Source: JAEUKA01 sp044228505 (GTDB taxonomy: Bacteria; Myxococcota_A; Polyangia; Palsa-1104; JAEUJZ01). From it: a stretch of DNA of 64,000 bases. The notes beneath the pieces are model-generated. The model did not search any database and had not been told where the DNA came from. It saw nothing but the letters and a program-made list of their open reading frames with translations. Shown one piece after another: positions 17,329 to 25,460 of the stretch. Position 1 is the first letter of the stretch; every line of letters starts with the position of its first letter. The DNA lies in contig JBGAUT010000030.1 of the NCBI GenBank assembly GCA_044228505.1, forward strand, positions 1 through 64,000, read 5' to 3'. The position numbers were made by a program, and so were the translations under genes.

Positions 17329-19401
17329 CTATGGTGCCCACTCAAAGCCAAGGAAGGCGTAGTAGCGACCGTAGACCTCGACTCCAGCGGTACCAACACC
17401 ACCGCGTGCGCCGAGCAAAATTCCGAACGGATCGAGATGCATTCGCACACCGCCACCAACCGATGCGGCGGCGGGAGTGCCTCCAGACAAGCCAAGGGAG
17501 GCATCAAGCTGGGCAACCAAACCGATCCGCCAGAACTGAACTTCGGCCATGTAGCTCATCGCCCAGCGCAGCTGATTTTGGGGCAGGTTGACCGCAGCCG
17601 TCACGCCTTGTGTCGTTTGAAGCCCGAACCGACCCAGGATCGCCGCAAGTCCCACCGCCGGATCGATGACCACCGGACGCCCCTTGGTGGCATCACGCGG
17701 GAACGTGCCGGTTGGAAGTTGCAGTCGCAGCAGCGGACCAAACAGTAGCCGTCCACCGAGCGCACTCAGCGGAACACCACGCACTCCGAGTGACACATCG
17801 CCAAAGGCCACTCCGCTCGAAGACAGGGTGGGATCCGTCGCTGGCACCAAGTTGGTTTGGTACATGAGCGGCACGTTGAGGTCAAACGACAGGCGCTGCT
17901 GAAGGAGTGCCAGTTCTCCACCCACATCCAAACGGCTCACCGTGAAGCCAGTATCGCTACGAGTCGAACCGCCACCGAGCAGCGCATAGACCTGGGTCCG
18001 TGGCTGCACCGAGCGACCGGGCAAGCCCAGCACCGCGAGGGGCACCGGTACCGTCAGCCCGTCGAGCCGTCCAGCCGTCACCACCACAGGAGGCGCGACC
18101 GGCGGCACCGAAACCACCAGCTCAGACTCCGCCTCTCCGAGCGTAAGACGGATCTTGTGCTCGCCTTCGCTGAGAGCCAGCTTCTGCTCCACGGCACAGT
18201 CGATCGGCTCGCCCGAATCCACGGTGGCCAGTAGAGGCTGGCCCGCGCCCGAGACTTGCAAGGACACCCGCTCGGGGCGCTCCATCAGAAGCGGTCCAGC
18301 CTGTCCCTGCGTCGAGGCAATCAGCTTGGCATCGGTGCGAACATTGATGATGTAAAACGAACGCGGCGCAGATGGAGGTCCGACGAACTTCTCGTTGTCG
18401 ACCGCGCTGACTCGAACGTAGTACTTGCCCGGCGACAGGTGAACACGCAGCGGCGGTGCAGCAATCTCGCCACCCGCCCGTCGGTCGTTGAAGCCCGGAT
18501 CGCGAGCAACTTCCACGATGTAATGGACCGCCCCCGGCACCGGAGCGAAGTCAACGACGACCTCGCCAAGTGGCTGTGGCTCCAGCAGTCCGGCCATCGC
18601 CAGAACCATAAACGGGCGATTGCCATCTTCCGTAGCAGCACGAGCCTGCCACGCCGGAGCTCCCGGCAGATCATGTAGCGCTTGGGCACCAGTACCACGC
18701 AGGATCACACTGCCCTGTCCGGCCTTGATGTTGACGGTGGTGCCCTTCGCACGCACGGAAACTTGGCCTTCATAGACCTGGACCGAGGCGCGGTTCCCTT
18801 CTGCGTCAATGCGTGCGTCGCCTTGGAGCTTGACGTCACCGCCGGGGGTCTTCACGGTAATCGGACCCGTCACGGCCTTATTGTCCATGTCGGCCCGCAA
18901 CGAGCCCTGCTCAAGCGACACCTCGGTGGCCTTGCCGCTCTTGGGCATGTTCTTGATGACGACTTTGGAATTCGGCGGGATGTGGAACTTGACCTTGTCG
19001 CCAGCAGTGACCTCGACGCCACCTTGACCACTCGTTTCGATACGCATCCGCTTGTCGACGGGTTGACCGGGAAGCGCCTCCATCCAGCCCGTCTTGGTTT
19101 TGGTGCGAACTGCGGGACCAACAAAGGACAGTCGCGGTGTTTCGTTACCGACGGGTTTCAGCGGAGCCTTCGGAAGCGGCGGCGTCTTCAGCCGAGCCCC
19201 AGCCGTGAGCGCTGCCTCACAGACCAAAGGATTGCTCTTTTTCAGGAGTGCAAGCCCGGCTGCACCGTCGCCGTACACCCGATGAGCGAGCTTGACGCAG
19301 TCCTCGCCGGGCTCGACTACGGTTTCTGGAGAAGCGGCATGGGACCCCCCCACGTGCAAGAGCCACAGTGGGACAACAGCCACGAAGAACAGCCTGCGCA
19401 T
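17329..19401 (-). CDS. FecR-domain exported protein with C-terminal beta-rich (barrel-like) region
   Basis: A 690-residue exported protein with signal peptide MRRLFFVAVVPLWLLHVGG. Residues 28-75 look like a LysM/FimV-type segment (EDCVKLAHRVYGDGAAGLALL). Residues about 100-240 form a FecR domain (VEVTAGDKVKFHIPPNSKVVI, then VYEGQVSVRAKGTTVNIKAGQG). After Ig-like stretches, the last 220 residues alternate polar and apolar residues and end in a hydrophobic strand (YAFLGFEWAP), as in an outer-membrane barrel. It lies 66 bases downstream of murA in the same direction. A 26-base perfect dyad lies directly before its start codon and no Shine-Dalgarno sequence is visible. Confidence 0.8.
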   Translation of the reverse strand: MRRLFFVAVVPLWLLHVGGSHAASPETVVEPGEDCVKLAHRVYGDGAAGLALLKKSNPLVCEAALTAGARLKTPPLPKAPLKPVGNETPRLSFVGPAVRTKTKTGWMEALPGQPVDKRMRIETSGQGGVEVTAGDKVKFHIPPNSKVVIKNMPKSGKATEVSLEQGSLRADMDNKAVTGPITVKTPGGDVKLQGDARIDAEGNRASVQVYEGQVSVRAKGTTVNIKAGQGSVILRGTGAQALHDLPGAPAWQARAATEDGNRPFMVLAMAGLLEPQPLGEVVVDFAPVPGAVHYIVEVARDPGFNDRRAGGEIAAPPLRVHLSPGKYYVRVSAVDNEKFVGPPSAPRSFYIINVRTDAKLIASTQGQAGPLLMERPERVSLQVSGAGQPLLATVDSGEPIDCAVEQKLALSEGEHKIRLTLGEAESELVVSVPPVAPPVVVTAGRLDGLTVPVPLAVLGLPGRSVQPRTQVYALLGGGSTRSDTGFTVSRLDVGGELALLQQRLSFDLNVPLMYQTNLVPATDPTLSSSGVAFGDVSLGVRGVPLSALGGRLLFGPLLRLQLPTGTFPRDATKGRPVVIDPAVGLAAILGRFGLQTTQGVTAAVNLPQNQLRWAMSYMAEVQFWRIGLVAQLDASLGLSGGTPAAASVGGGVRMHLDPFGILLGARGGVGTAGVEVYGRYYAFLGFEWAP

Positions 19402-19403
19402 CG

Positions 19404-19429
19404 TGCTGATTATATCGAAATAATCAGCA
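19404..19429 (-). promoter_or_regulatory. Perfect dyad immediately upstream of the FecR gene start
   Basis: Ten-base arms TGCTGATTAT and ATAATCAGCA are exact reverse complements around a six-base spacer. The element ends two bases before the start codon of the FecR gene and occupies the place where a ribosome binding site is expected. It is AT-rich with no following T-run, so it is more likely an operator or a 5' UTR hairpin than the terminator of murA. Confidence 0.5.
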
Positions 19430-19467
19430 ATTCAGGACACAAATATCTCTCTGCCACCGGCCGAAAC

Positions 19468-20775
19468 CTAACGACGACTGCGGCGATCCTCGACTTCCTC
19501 GATGTGAGCCCCGAGAGAACGTAGGCGAGAGACGATTCGCTCGTACCCACGTTCAATCTGACCGACGTTGAGGATGGTGCTCTTACCTTGCGCACACAGC
19601 GCGGCGAGCAGCATCGCCATACCAGCCCGGATGTCCGGCGATTCGACGGTGCCGGCGCGAAGTAGCGACGGCCCATAGACGAGCGCCCGGTGGGGATCAC
19701 ACAGAATGATGCGTGCCCCCATCGAGACGAGCTTGTCGACGAAGAACAGCCGAGACTCGAACATCTTCTCGAACATCAGGATCACGCCCTCGCATTGGGT
19801 GGCGGTGACGATCGCGATGGAGAGAAGGTCCGCTGGAAACGCGGGCCACGGCTGATCCTCCAGCTTGGGTACATGTCCGCCCAGGTCGGAGCGAATCTGC
19901 ATGCTCTGAGCACTCGGGATGATCAGGTCATCGCCTTCGATGCGGCAGGTGATGCCAAGTCGCTCGAACCCAAGCAACACCATCCGGAGATGACGGATTC
20001 CAGCATCGGCAATGCGCAGCTCAGAACGGGTCACTGCAGCCAGACCGATAAACGAGCCCACCTCGATGTGGTCGGGTCCAATGGAAAACTCGCCGCCATG
20101 CAGCGAACGGCCGCCATGGATCATGAGCTGGTTCGAACCAATGCCCTCAATGTGTGCACCGAGGGTCACCAGGAAGTTACACAGATCCTGAACATGCGGC
20201 TCGCAGGCGGCATTGCGTAGCGTGGTGGTGCCGCTCGCAGCAACGGCGGCGGTAATGGCATTCTCGGTGCCGGTGACGCTCGGCTCATCGAGAAACACAT
20301 CAGCCCCTCGCAGCTTCGTGGCGGTCAAGTGGAAGCGCTCGGAGATCTGATAGGTGGCCCCAAGCTCTCCCAGTGCCAAAAAATGGGTGTCGACGCGGCG
20401 ACGCCCGATCACATCGCCTCCGGGTGGTGGCAAATGAATCTCACCACAGCGTGCCAGCAGTGGTGCTGCGAGCAAAATCGAGGCCCGAATGCGCCCACAC
20501 AGGTCCGGATCGAGCGATGCAGCGGCCACCGTCTTCGCATGGATATGGAGCGTATGTGGGTCGGTGTGGTCCCATTGGGCATCAACACCGACGGTCCGAA
20601 TCAGGTCAACCAGCGTTTCGACGTCACGGATCCGTGGGACGTTGTGCAGCGTGACTTTCTCGCTGGTCAGCAACGCCGCAGCAATGATCGGCAGCGCCGC
20701 GTTCTTATTACCTGCGGGACGAATCGTCCCATGCAGACGATGTCCTCCCTCGACGATGTACTGGGTCGCAGCCAA
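19468..20775 (-). CDS. murA: UDP-N-acetylglucosamine 1-carboxyvinyltransferase (MurA), Asp-type active site
   Basis: A 435-residue protein matching MurA over its length: PAGNKNAALPI at residues 20-30 contains the catalytic Lys (E. coli Lys22), and ESPDIRAGMAML near 380 contains the conserved Arg. It adds enolpyruvate to UDP-GlcNAc, the first committed step of peptidoglycan synthesis, in the cytoplasm. At the active-site loop the usual Cys (E. coli Cys115) is Asp: PPPGGDVIGRRRVD, Asp121, codon GAT read on the minus strand at 20415-20413. This Cys-to-Asp form is known from Mycobacterium and Chlamydia, stays active and resists fosfomycin. The FecR gene follows 66 bases downstream. Confidence 0.93.
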   Translation of the reverse strand: MAATQYIVEGGHRLHGTIRPAGNKNAALPIIAAALLTSEKVTLHNVPRIRDVETLVDLIRTVGVDAQWDHTDPHTLHIHAKTVAAASLDPDLCGRIRASILLAAPLLARCGEIHLPPPGGDVIGRRRVDTHFLALGELGATYQISERFHLTATKLRGADVFLDEPSVTGTENAITAAVAASGTTTLRNAACEPHVQDLCNFLVTLGAHIEGIGSNQLMIHGGRSLHGGEFSIGPDHIEVGSFIGLAAVTRSELRIADAGIRHLRMVLLGFERLGITCRIEGDDLIIPSAQSMQIRSDLGGHVPKLEDQPWPAFPADLLSIAIVTATQCEGVILMFEKMFESRLFFVDKLVSMGARIILCDPHRALVYGPSLLRAGTVESPDIRAGMAMLLAALCAQGKSTILNVGQIERGYERIVSRLRSLGAHIEEVEDRRSRR

Positions 20776-20863
20776 TGGCGTCTCCTTGTATGACGGGGAA
20801 ACCTTTTGTCAGCACCGACCCGCCAAGTCAAAAAAAGCCATAATGCGCAGTACTCGGGCGACT

Positions 20864-21754
20864 CTAGCTGCGGCCGAGCAGTCGACGGAACAGACCCTTT
20901 AGCCACGACCAGATGACCGTAAAGATCAGCGACCCAGCATCGAGTGCATCTTCACCGTGGGCGGGCGCAGCGACTGGCGCGGGAACAGCCATAGGCGAAG
21001 AGACGGGAGCCAGCGCAGCAGGAGCAGGAGTCTGCGGCACAGTCGGAACGACGGTTGCCTGCGCAACGGACGAGGTGCCATCGGGTCCAGCCACAACTGG
21101 TGTGGACTCGACGGGCGCGACCGACGCGGGCGCAGCACTTGCGATGGGAAGGGCGTCCCCGGCACCGACCGGCACAGAGGCCACCGGCGTGGGCTCAGCC
21201 GATGGGGAAGCTGCCGCAGTGACCTCGCCCGCAGGAGGTTCCAGCGGCGGTGAGGTGGGTGATGCCGTCATCGCCACAGGCGTGTCCATCGTGGGGAGCG
21301 CCGCAATCGCGGAGCGGGCTCGTTCGACAAACTGTTTGAAGAGCTGCTTGGCGACCGCTTCAAACATTCCGCGCCCGAATCGGACCAGCTTGCCCGCCAG
21401 ATCGACATCGGCGATCACCGAAACTTCACTGCCGCCGCTCTCGCTTGCGACCACCTGACACTGCATCGTCATGCGCGCCGAGCCACCGCCTGCTTTGTCA
21501 TCCCCCGAGCCGGTGATGGACATGCGGTGCTGCACATCGTCGACCTCGGTCAGCGTGGCACGCCCGCGAAAGTCTTGCATCACTGGGCCGACCTTCACCT
21601 TCATCGTCCCAAGATAGGTATTGCCACCCTCTTGGCCATCCAGCTTGGCCCCCGGCAAGCAGCCCGCCACGAGTTCTGGGCGCTTGAGGAACTCCCACAC
21701 CCGCACCACCTCGGCATCGACCACAAAGCGTTCCTCAACCTTCAAGCTAGACAT
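20864..21754 (-). CDS. CoxG-like SRPBCC protein with Ala/Pro-rich linker and C-terminal membrane anchor
   Basis: Residues 1-150 match the SRPBCC (START-like) fold of carbon monoxide dehydrogenase subunit G: KVEERFVVDAEVVRVWEFL, CLPGAKLDG, DFRGRATLTEVD and VDLAGKLVRFGRGMF. Residues about 155-270 are a low-complexity Ala/Pro/Val/Ser linker, and the end (SLIFTVIWSWLKGLFRRLLG) is an amphipathic or membrane-anchoring helix, as described for CoxG that tethers the enzyme to the membrane. No CO dehydrogenase subunit genes are in the window, so the partner is unknown. It is upstream of murA on the same strand but separated by 88 bases. Confidence 0.8.
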   Translation of the reverse strand: MSSLKVEERFVVDAEVVRVWEFLKRPELVAGCLPGAKLDGQEGGNTYLGTMKVKVGPVMQDFRGRATLTEVDDVQHRMSITGSGDDKAGGGSARMTMQCQVVASESGGSEVSVIADVDLAGKLVRFGRGMFEAVAKQLFKQFVERARSAIAALPTMDTPVAMTASPTSPPLEPPAGEVTAAASPSAEPTPVASVPVGAGDALPIASAAPASVAPVESTPVVAGPDGTSSVAQATVVPTVPQTPAPAALAPVSSPMAVPAPVAAPAHGEDALDAGSLIFTVIWSWLKGLFRRLLGRS

Positions 21755-21960
21755 CGGCCATCCTCCGCACAGCGACCTTCCTGCTGTATCTCAGCACGCC
21801 AGAAAAGACCATGATAGAGAGGTACGCGACGGCAGCAATTCATGCACTCTTCGCTGCGCGTTACCGAATTCTTCACGCAGTAGCCTCACCGTAGGAATTG
21901 CAGTGAGCCGAGTCGTAGGTAGACTGCTCGCACTTAGTTGTTTTACGGAGCTTACTTTCG

Positions 21961-22680
21961 ATGAAGAAACGAGCGGATCACGTCGCCATCTTGATGGATG
22001 GCTGCAGCGTATGGTCAACTAGGCACAGCCTGAGTCCGACTTCCGGACTGTGGGCTTCGGCTCTGGCAGCCGCCTCGACCATTGAGTCTGCCGCCCAGAG
22101 CGGCATTCGTCACCTGACCTTGGTCCCGACCGATAGCTTCCCACTGACCGGCGACAGTGAGGCAGGACTGGTCATCTCTCAACTCCTGCGGAGTCATGCG
22201 GATACCTTCCGGCACCTGTCGCTGCGCTTTTCGGCACTCGGAGAGCTGGCTCGACTGCCCGTAGATTTACAGCATCGCCTGTCAGCGATGGAAACCGCGA
22301 CCGCCCATGAGCTGGGTATGAACCTGACGATGCTGCTTGGCTACAGCGGACGCCGTGACATCCTGCGCGTCGCCCGCGAGCTAGCAAGTGAGGTCAAAGC
22401 AGGCAGACTTCCCGCCGAGGCCATTTCGCCTGCGCTCATTCAAAAACGACTTGTAACGGCTGCCCTGCCCGGCGTGGACTTGATCGTCTATACCGGACAG
22501 AGCCATCGACTGGCCGACGCACTCACGTTCGAGTCTGCCTATGCCGAGTTTGCCTTCACCGACTGCTTATGGCCTGACTTCACGCCAGCGGATCTGCAAG
22601 GAGCGCTCGCGGATTTTGGCCACCGCGAGAGAAGGTATGGCAAGACCTCGGCACAAGTGCAAAGTCCGTCGCCGTCCTAA
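21961..22680 (+). CDS. Divergent cis-prenyltransferase (UppS) homologue lacking most catalytic residues
   Basis: A 239-residue protein collinear with undecaprenyl diphosphate synthase: HVAILMDG at residues 7-14, AMETATAHELGMNLTMLLGYSGRRDI near 109-134, and AYAEFAFTDCLWPDF near 193-207 followed by RERRYG. Compared with E. coli UppS, Asp26 (Asp13 here) and Arg200 (Arg183) are kept, but Asn28 is Cys, Arg30 is Val, His43 is replaced, Arg194 is Tyr177 and Glu198 is Ser181. These residues bind and activate the pyrophosphates, so normal synthase activity is doubtful. A regulatory or altered-specificity role is possible. ATG 21961 starts the domain; a GGAG lies about eleven bases upstream. Confidence 0.75.
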   Translation: MKKRADHVAILMDGCSVWSTRHSLSPTSGLWASALAAASTIESAAQSGIRHLTLVPTDSFPLTGDSEAGLVISQLLRSHADTFRHLSLRFSALGELARLPVDLQHRLSAMETATAHELGMNLTMLLGYSGRRDILRVARELASEVKAGRLPAEAISPALIQKRLVTAALPGVDLIVYTGQSHRLADALTFESAYAEFAFTDCLWPDFTPADLQGALADFGHRERRYGKTSAQVQSPSPS

Positions 22681-22688
22681 CGAACCCG

Positions 22689-23588
22689 CTATTTCTTGGG
22701 ACGCATCGCCCGAAACAGCGTCTTTAACCGCTCGCGATCGTACCGGGCGTACTCGCTGAACTCTCCGGCTCCAGACAGCCAACTCCCACCGTCGATGGTC
22801 ACGCAGTCACCGTTTTGGTAGGGACTGGCATCGCTCATCAAAAAAACCGCCAGGTTGGCCAATTCGCTGTGTTCACCAACGCGACCCATGGGGACACGCT
22901 GCTCAACCATCCCCTCGATCATCGAGGCCTCGGGGACGAGTCGCGACCAGGCCCCCTCTGTCGGGAACGGGCCAGGAGCGATCGCATTGCAACGAATGCC
23001 GTAGATGCCCCACTCGACAGCGAGAGAGCGAGTCATTGCGAGCACTCCGGCCTTGGCGCAAGCCGATGGCATGACGAACGCCGAACCAGTCCAGGCATAG
23101 GGCGTGAGGATCGAAAGTACAGAACCCGGTGCGCCGCGGGCAATCAAGTGTTTGCCAACGGCCAGCGTCGCATGGACACTGCCGTACAGCACGATCTTGA
23201 CCACCGCGTCAAAGCCGCCCGCCGATAAGTCCTCTGCCGCACACAGGAAATTCCCGGCGGCATTGTTGATGAGTCCATCGATTTTGCCGTAGCCTTCGAC
23301 GGTCTTGGCCACAAGCTTGTCTATCTCGGCGGGATCCCGAACGTCGCAAGGAAACGCCGCCGCCTTACCGCCAAGCGAGCGTAGCTTCTCCACTGCTTGA
23401 CCGAGGCGCTCGGGGTTGCGGCCACAGATCACAACCTGCGCTCCGGCCTGGCATAAACCCTGGCTCATCGACAGGCCAAGGCCAGAGCCTCCGCCCGTAA
23501 CGATGATCACCTGACCATCAAGCAGGTCTTTGGAAAATACCGGGGCAGCGCGCGGCGTACGACTAGGACGGCTGGCTTGGGTGGTCAT
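22689..23588 (-). CDS. SDR oxidoreductase of the 2,4-dienoyl-CoA reductase type
   Basis: A 299-residue Rossmann enzyme with TGGGSGLGLSM (residues about 31-41) for NADP binding, NNAAGNF near 108 and PGPFPTEG near 204. The active site reads SACAKAG where classical SDRs have YxxxK: the Lys is kept and the Tyr is absent, which is characteristic of 2,4-dienoyl-CoA reductases (DECR), not a defect. The C-terminus ends RAMRPKK. It probably reduces dienoyl-CoA intermediates in unsaturated fatty acid breakdown. It lies 12 bases downstream of another SDR gene on the same strand, consistent with a two-gene fatty acid operon. Confidence 0.82.
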   Translation of the reverse strand: MTTQASRPSRTPRAAPVFSKDLLDGQVIIVTGGGSGLGLSMSQGLCQAGAQVVICGRNPERLGQAVEKLRSLGGKAAAFPCDVRDPAEIDKLVAKTVEGYGKIDGLINNAAGNFLCAAEDLSAGGFDAVVKIVLYGSVHATLAVGKHLIARGAPGSVLSILTPYAWTGSAFVMPSACAKAGVLAMTRSLAVEWGIYGIRCNAIAPGPFPTEGAWSRLVPEASMIEGMVEQRVPMGRVGEHSELANLAVFLMSDASPYQNGDCVTIDGGSWLSGAGEFSEYARYDRERLKTLFRAMRPKK

Positions 23589-23600
23589 GGGATGTCCTGT

Positions 23601-24347
23601 TTACATCGACAGACCGCCATCGACGTCGATGGTGCGGCCGTTGAAGTAATCACACTCAATGGCGAACTTGACGGCAAGCCAAATGTCCTCGGGGACACCC
23701 ACGCGACCAACAGGAACTGCCGCAACCAGTGCGTCACGGGCCTTTTGGTTCATGCCTTGGGTCATCGGGGTTTCGATCATGCCAGGAGCAATCGCGACAC
23801 AACGGATGCCAAACTGGCCAAACTCGCGGGCCCAGGTGACAGCGTTGGCAGCCAATGCCGCCTTGGCCGAGACGTAGTTTGACTGACCACGGTTGCCGTG
23901 ACGAGCGACCGACGACATGTTGACGACGACGCCCGGACTGCTGCCAGTCTCGACCATCTTCGCGACGACTTCACGAACCATAAACGTCGCGCCGTGCAGG
24001 TTGACGTTAAGAACGGTGTGCCACTGCTCACTCGACAGCTTGACAACAGCACCAGTGGCCTTGTCCTTCTTGACGAGTAGCCCGTCGCGAAGAATGCCCG
24101 CGTTGTTGATCACGCCGTTGAGTCCACCCATCGCGCCATGTGCCCAGGACACAAAGGCCTGCACCTCGGACTCATCGGCAACATTCAAGCGACGACGGTG
24201 AATCCCCGCTGGGAGCTCGGCCAGCCCCGCCTCGTTGACATCGCCCGCGGCCACCTGCGCGCCTGCCTCGTGGAGTCGCTTGGCAAAGTGCGCACCCATT
24301 CCCTGCGCAGCCCCGGTCACAATGATCTTCATATCGGAAAGACGCAT
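23601..24347 (-). CDS. SDR oxidoreductase (3-hydroxyacyl-CoA dehydrogenase / FabG-like)
   Basis: A 248-residue classical SDR: TGAAQGMGAHF (residues 11-21) for the dinucleotide, NNAGIL near 82, MSSVA near 143 and the YVSAK catalytic pair near 157, ending GGLSM. The first gene of a two-gene minus-strand unit with the dienoyl-CoA-reductase-like gene. A GGAG ribosome binding site lies about ten bases upstream of ATG 24347. Most likely a 3-hydroxyacyl-CoA or 3-oxoacyl-thioester dehydrogenase in lipid metabolism; the exact substrate cannot be read from sequence. Confidence 0.82.
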   Translation of the reverse strand: MRLSDMKIIVTGAAQGMGAHFAKRLHEAGAQVAAGDVNEAGLAELPAGIHRRRLNVADESEVQAFVSWAHGAMGGLNGVINNAGILRDGLLVKKDKATGAVVKLSSEQWHTVLNVNLHGATFMVREVVAKMVETGSSPGVVVNMSSVARHGNRGQSNYVSAKAALAANAVTWAREFGQFGIRCVAIAPGMIETPMTQGMNQKARDALVAAVPVGRVGVPEDIWLAVKFAIECDYFNGRTIDVDGGLSM

Positions 24348-24480
24348 CTGTTGTTCTCCTTAGACTCGAGTTCGTCCACTACTAGCGGCGGCAGCCTATC
24401 ACCGAGCAGGGGTGACATGCCACACAGTTGCGCAGCAGGAGCAGAACATCTCGTGACTCTGCTTCGAAACACTCTGGCGA

Positions 24481-25371
24481 TTACAAGCCGAGGTCGCCCA
24501 GCAGCGGTTTCAGTAGTTCGATGAGAGCCTTGATGCGAGGAATCTCTGAAAGGACCGCCGGGACCACGATCCGCACCCCGACCTCGCGCCCAATGAGCTC
24601 GGGAAGCACGGGAATCAACGCGCCTTCCGCAACGCCCGGGTCTGCCATCATCGCATCGGGAACCAACGAAATCCCAAGTCCAGCGATCGCAAACTGACGA
24701 ATCATATGGATGTGGCGCGTCACCATCATCGGTGACACCGGGAACGTACCGCCATGAAGCAGGGGCCACAGCTTGCCATCGTCTCCAGGACACTCCCACG
24801 CGAGGAGTTCGTGATTGCGAAGATCTTCGAGTGTGCGCGGCGTACCGTGCTGCGCTAGATACTCCCGACTCGCAATCGCCCAGACCCGTACCCTGGCGAT
24901 CTCTCTGGATACCCAGGGGCCGCTAGGACTCCGGTCTCCGAAGTGGAGCGCCAGATCCACGTTCTCGATGAGTCCCCCTACTGGGTCATCGCTGAAATGC
25001 ACCCGGTATGAAATCCGAGGATATCGCGCTCGAACGAACCCGAGCAGTGGCGTAATGAGATGGGGGGGCAAGCCAACGGGTAGCAGAATTCGTAGAACTC
25101 CTGCGGGCTCGCCACCCACCTCCCGCACCGACTCGATGAGGGCGCTGGCCTCCTGCACCATCAAGCGACCACGTCCTGCGAGCATCGTTCCAGCTTCCGT
25201 CAGAAAGACGCCCGTCCGCGTGCGGTCCACCAACAGGACTCCTGCACGCGCCTCTAGTTGATCGATTCGTCGACGCAGCGTAGCACGAGACAAGCGCAGC
25301 GACTTGGCAGCAGTCAGAAACGATCCACTGTCTGCTACCGCCAAAAATGCACGGAGCTCTTCCAGATCCAT
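24481..25371 (-). CDS. LysR-family transcriptional regulator
   Basis: A 296-residue LysR regulator. The N-terminal winged helix-turn-helix is MDLEELRAFLAVADSGSF followed by AAKSLRLSRATLRRRIDQLE (about residues 20-39). The remainder is the periplasmic-binding-protein-like effector domain (LRILLPVGLPPHLITPL near 94-110). ATG 25371 is the family-typical start; the frame runs to 25446 but that extension overlaps the promoter region. It is divergent from the FAD oxidase gene at 25461 with 89 bases between, the usual arrangement for a LysR protein controlling its neighbour in response to a small aromatic or organic acid. Confidence 0.88.
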   Translation of the reverse strand: MDLEELRAFLAVADSGSFLTAAKSLRLSRATLRRRIDQLEARAGVLLVDRTRTGVFLTEAGTMLAGRGRLMVQEASALIESVREVGGEPAGVLRILLPVGLPPHLITPLLGFVRARYPRISYRVHFSDDPVGGLIENVDLALHFGDRSPSGPWVSREIARVRVWAIASREYLAQHGTPRTLEDLRNHELLAWECPGDDGKLWPLLHGGTFPVSPMMVTRHIHMIRQFAIAGLGISLVPDAMMADPGVAEGALIPVLPELIGREVGVRIVVPAVLSEIPRIKALIELLKPLLGDLGL

Positions 25372-25460
25372 TGCAACTCCACAGCGATGGCCGCTTCGTG
25401 AACACTGCATGGCCAACATTGGCCATGCCGCTACCGTCGCAAGCAATTTACCATCCTTTC

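Noticed and set aside
22689..23588. Inactive SDR because the catalytic Tyr is missing
   Set aside because: SxxxK in this position is normal for 2,4-dienoyl-CoA reductases.
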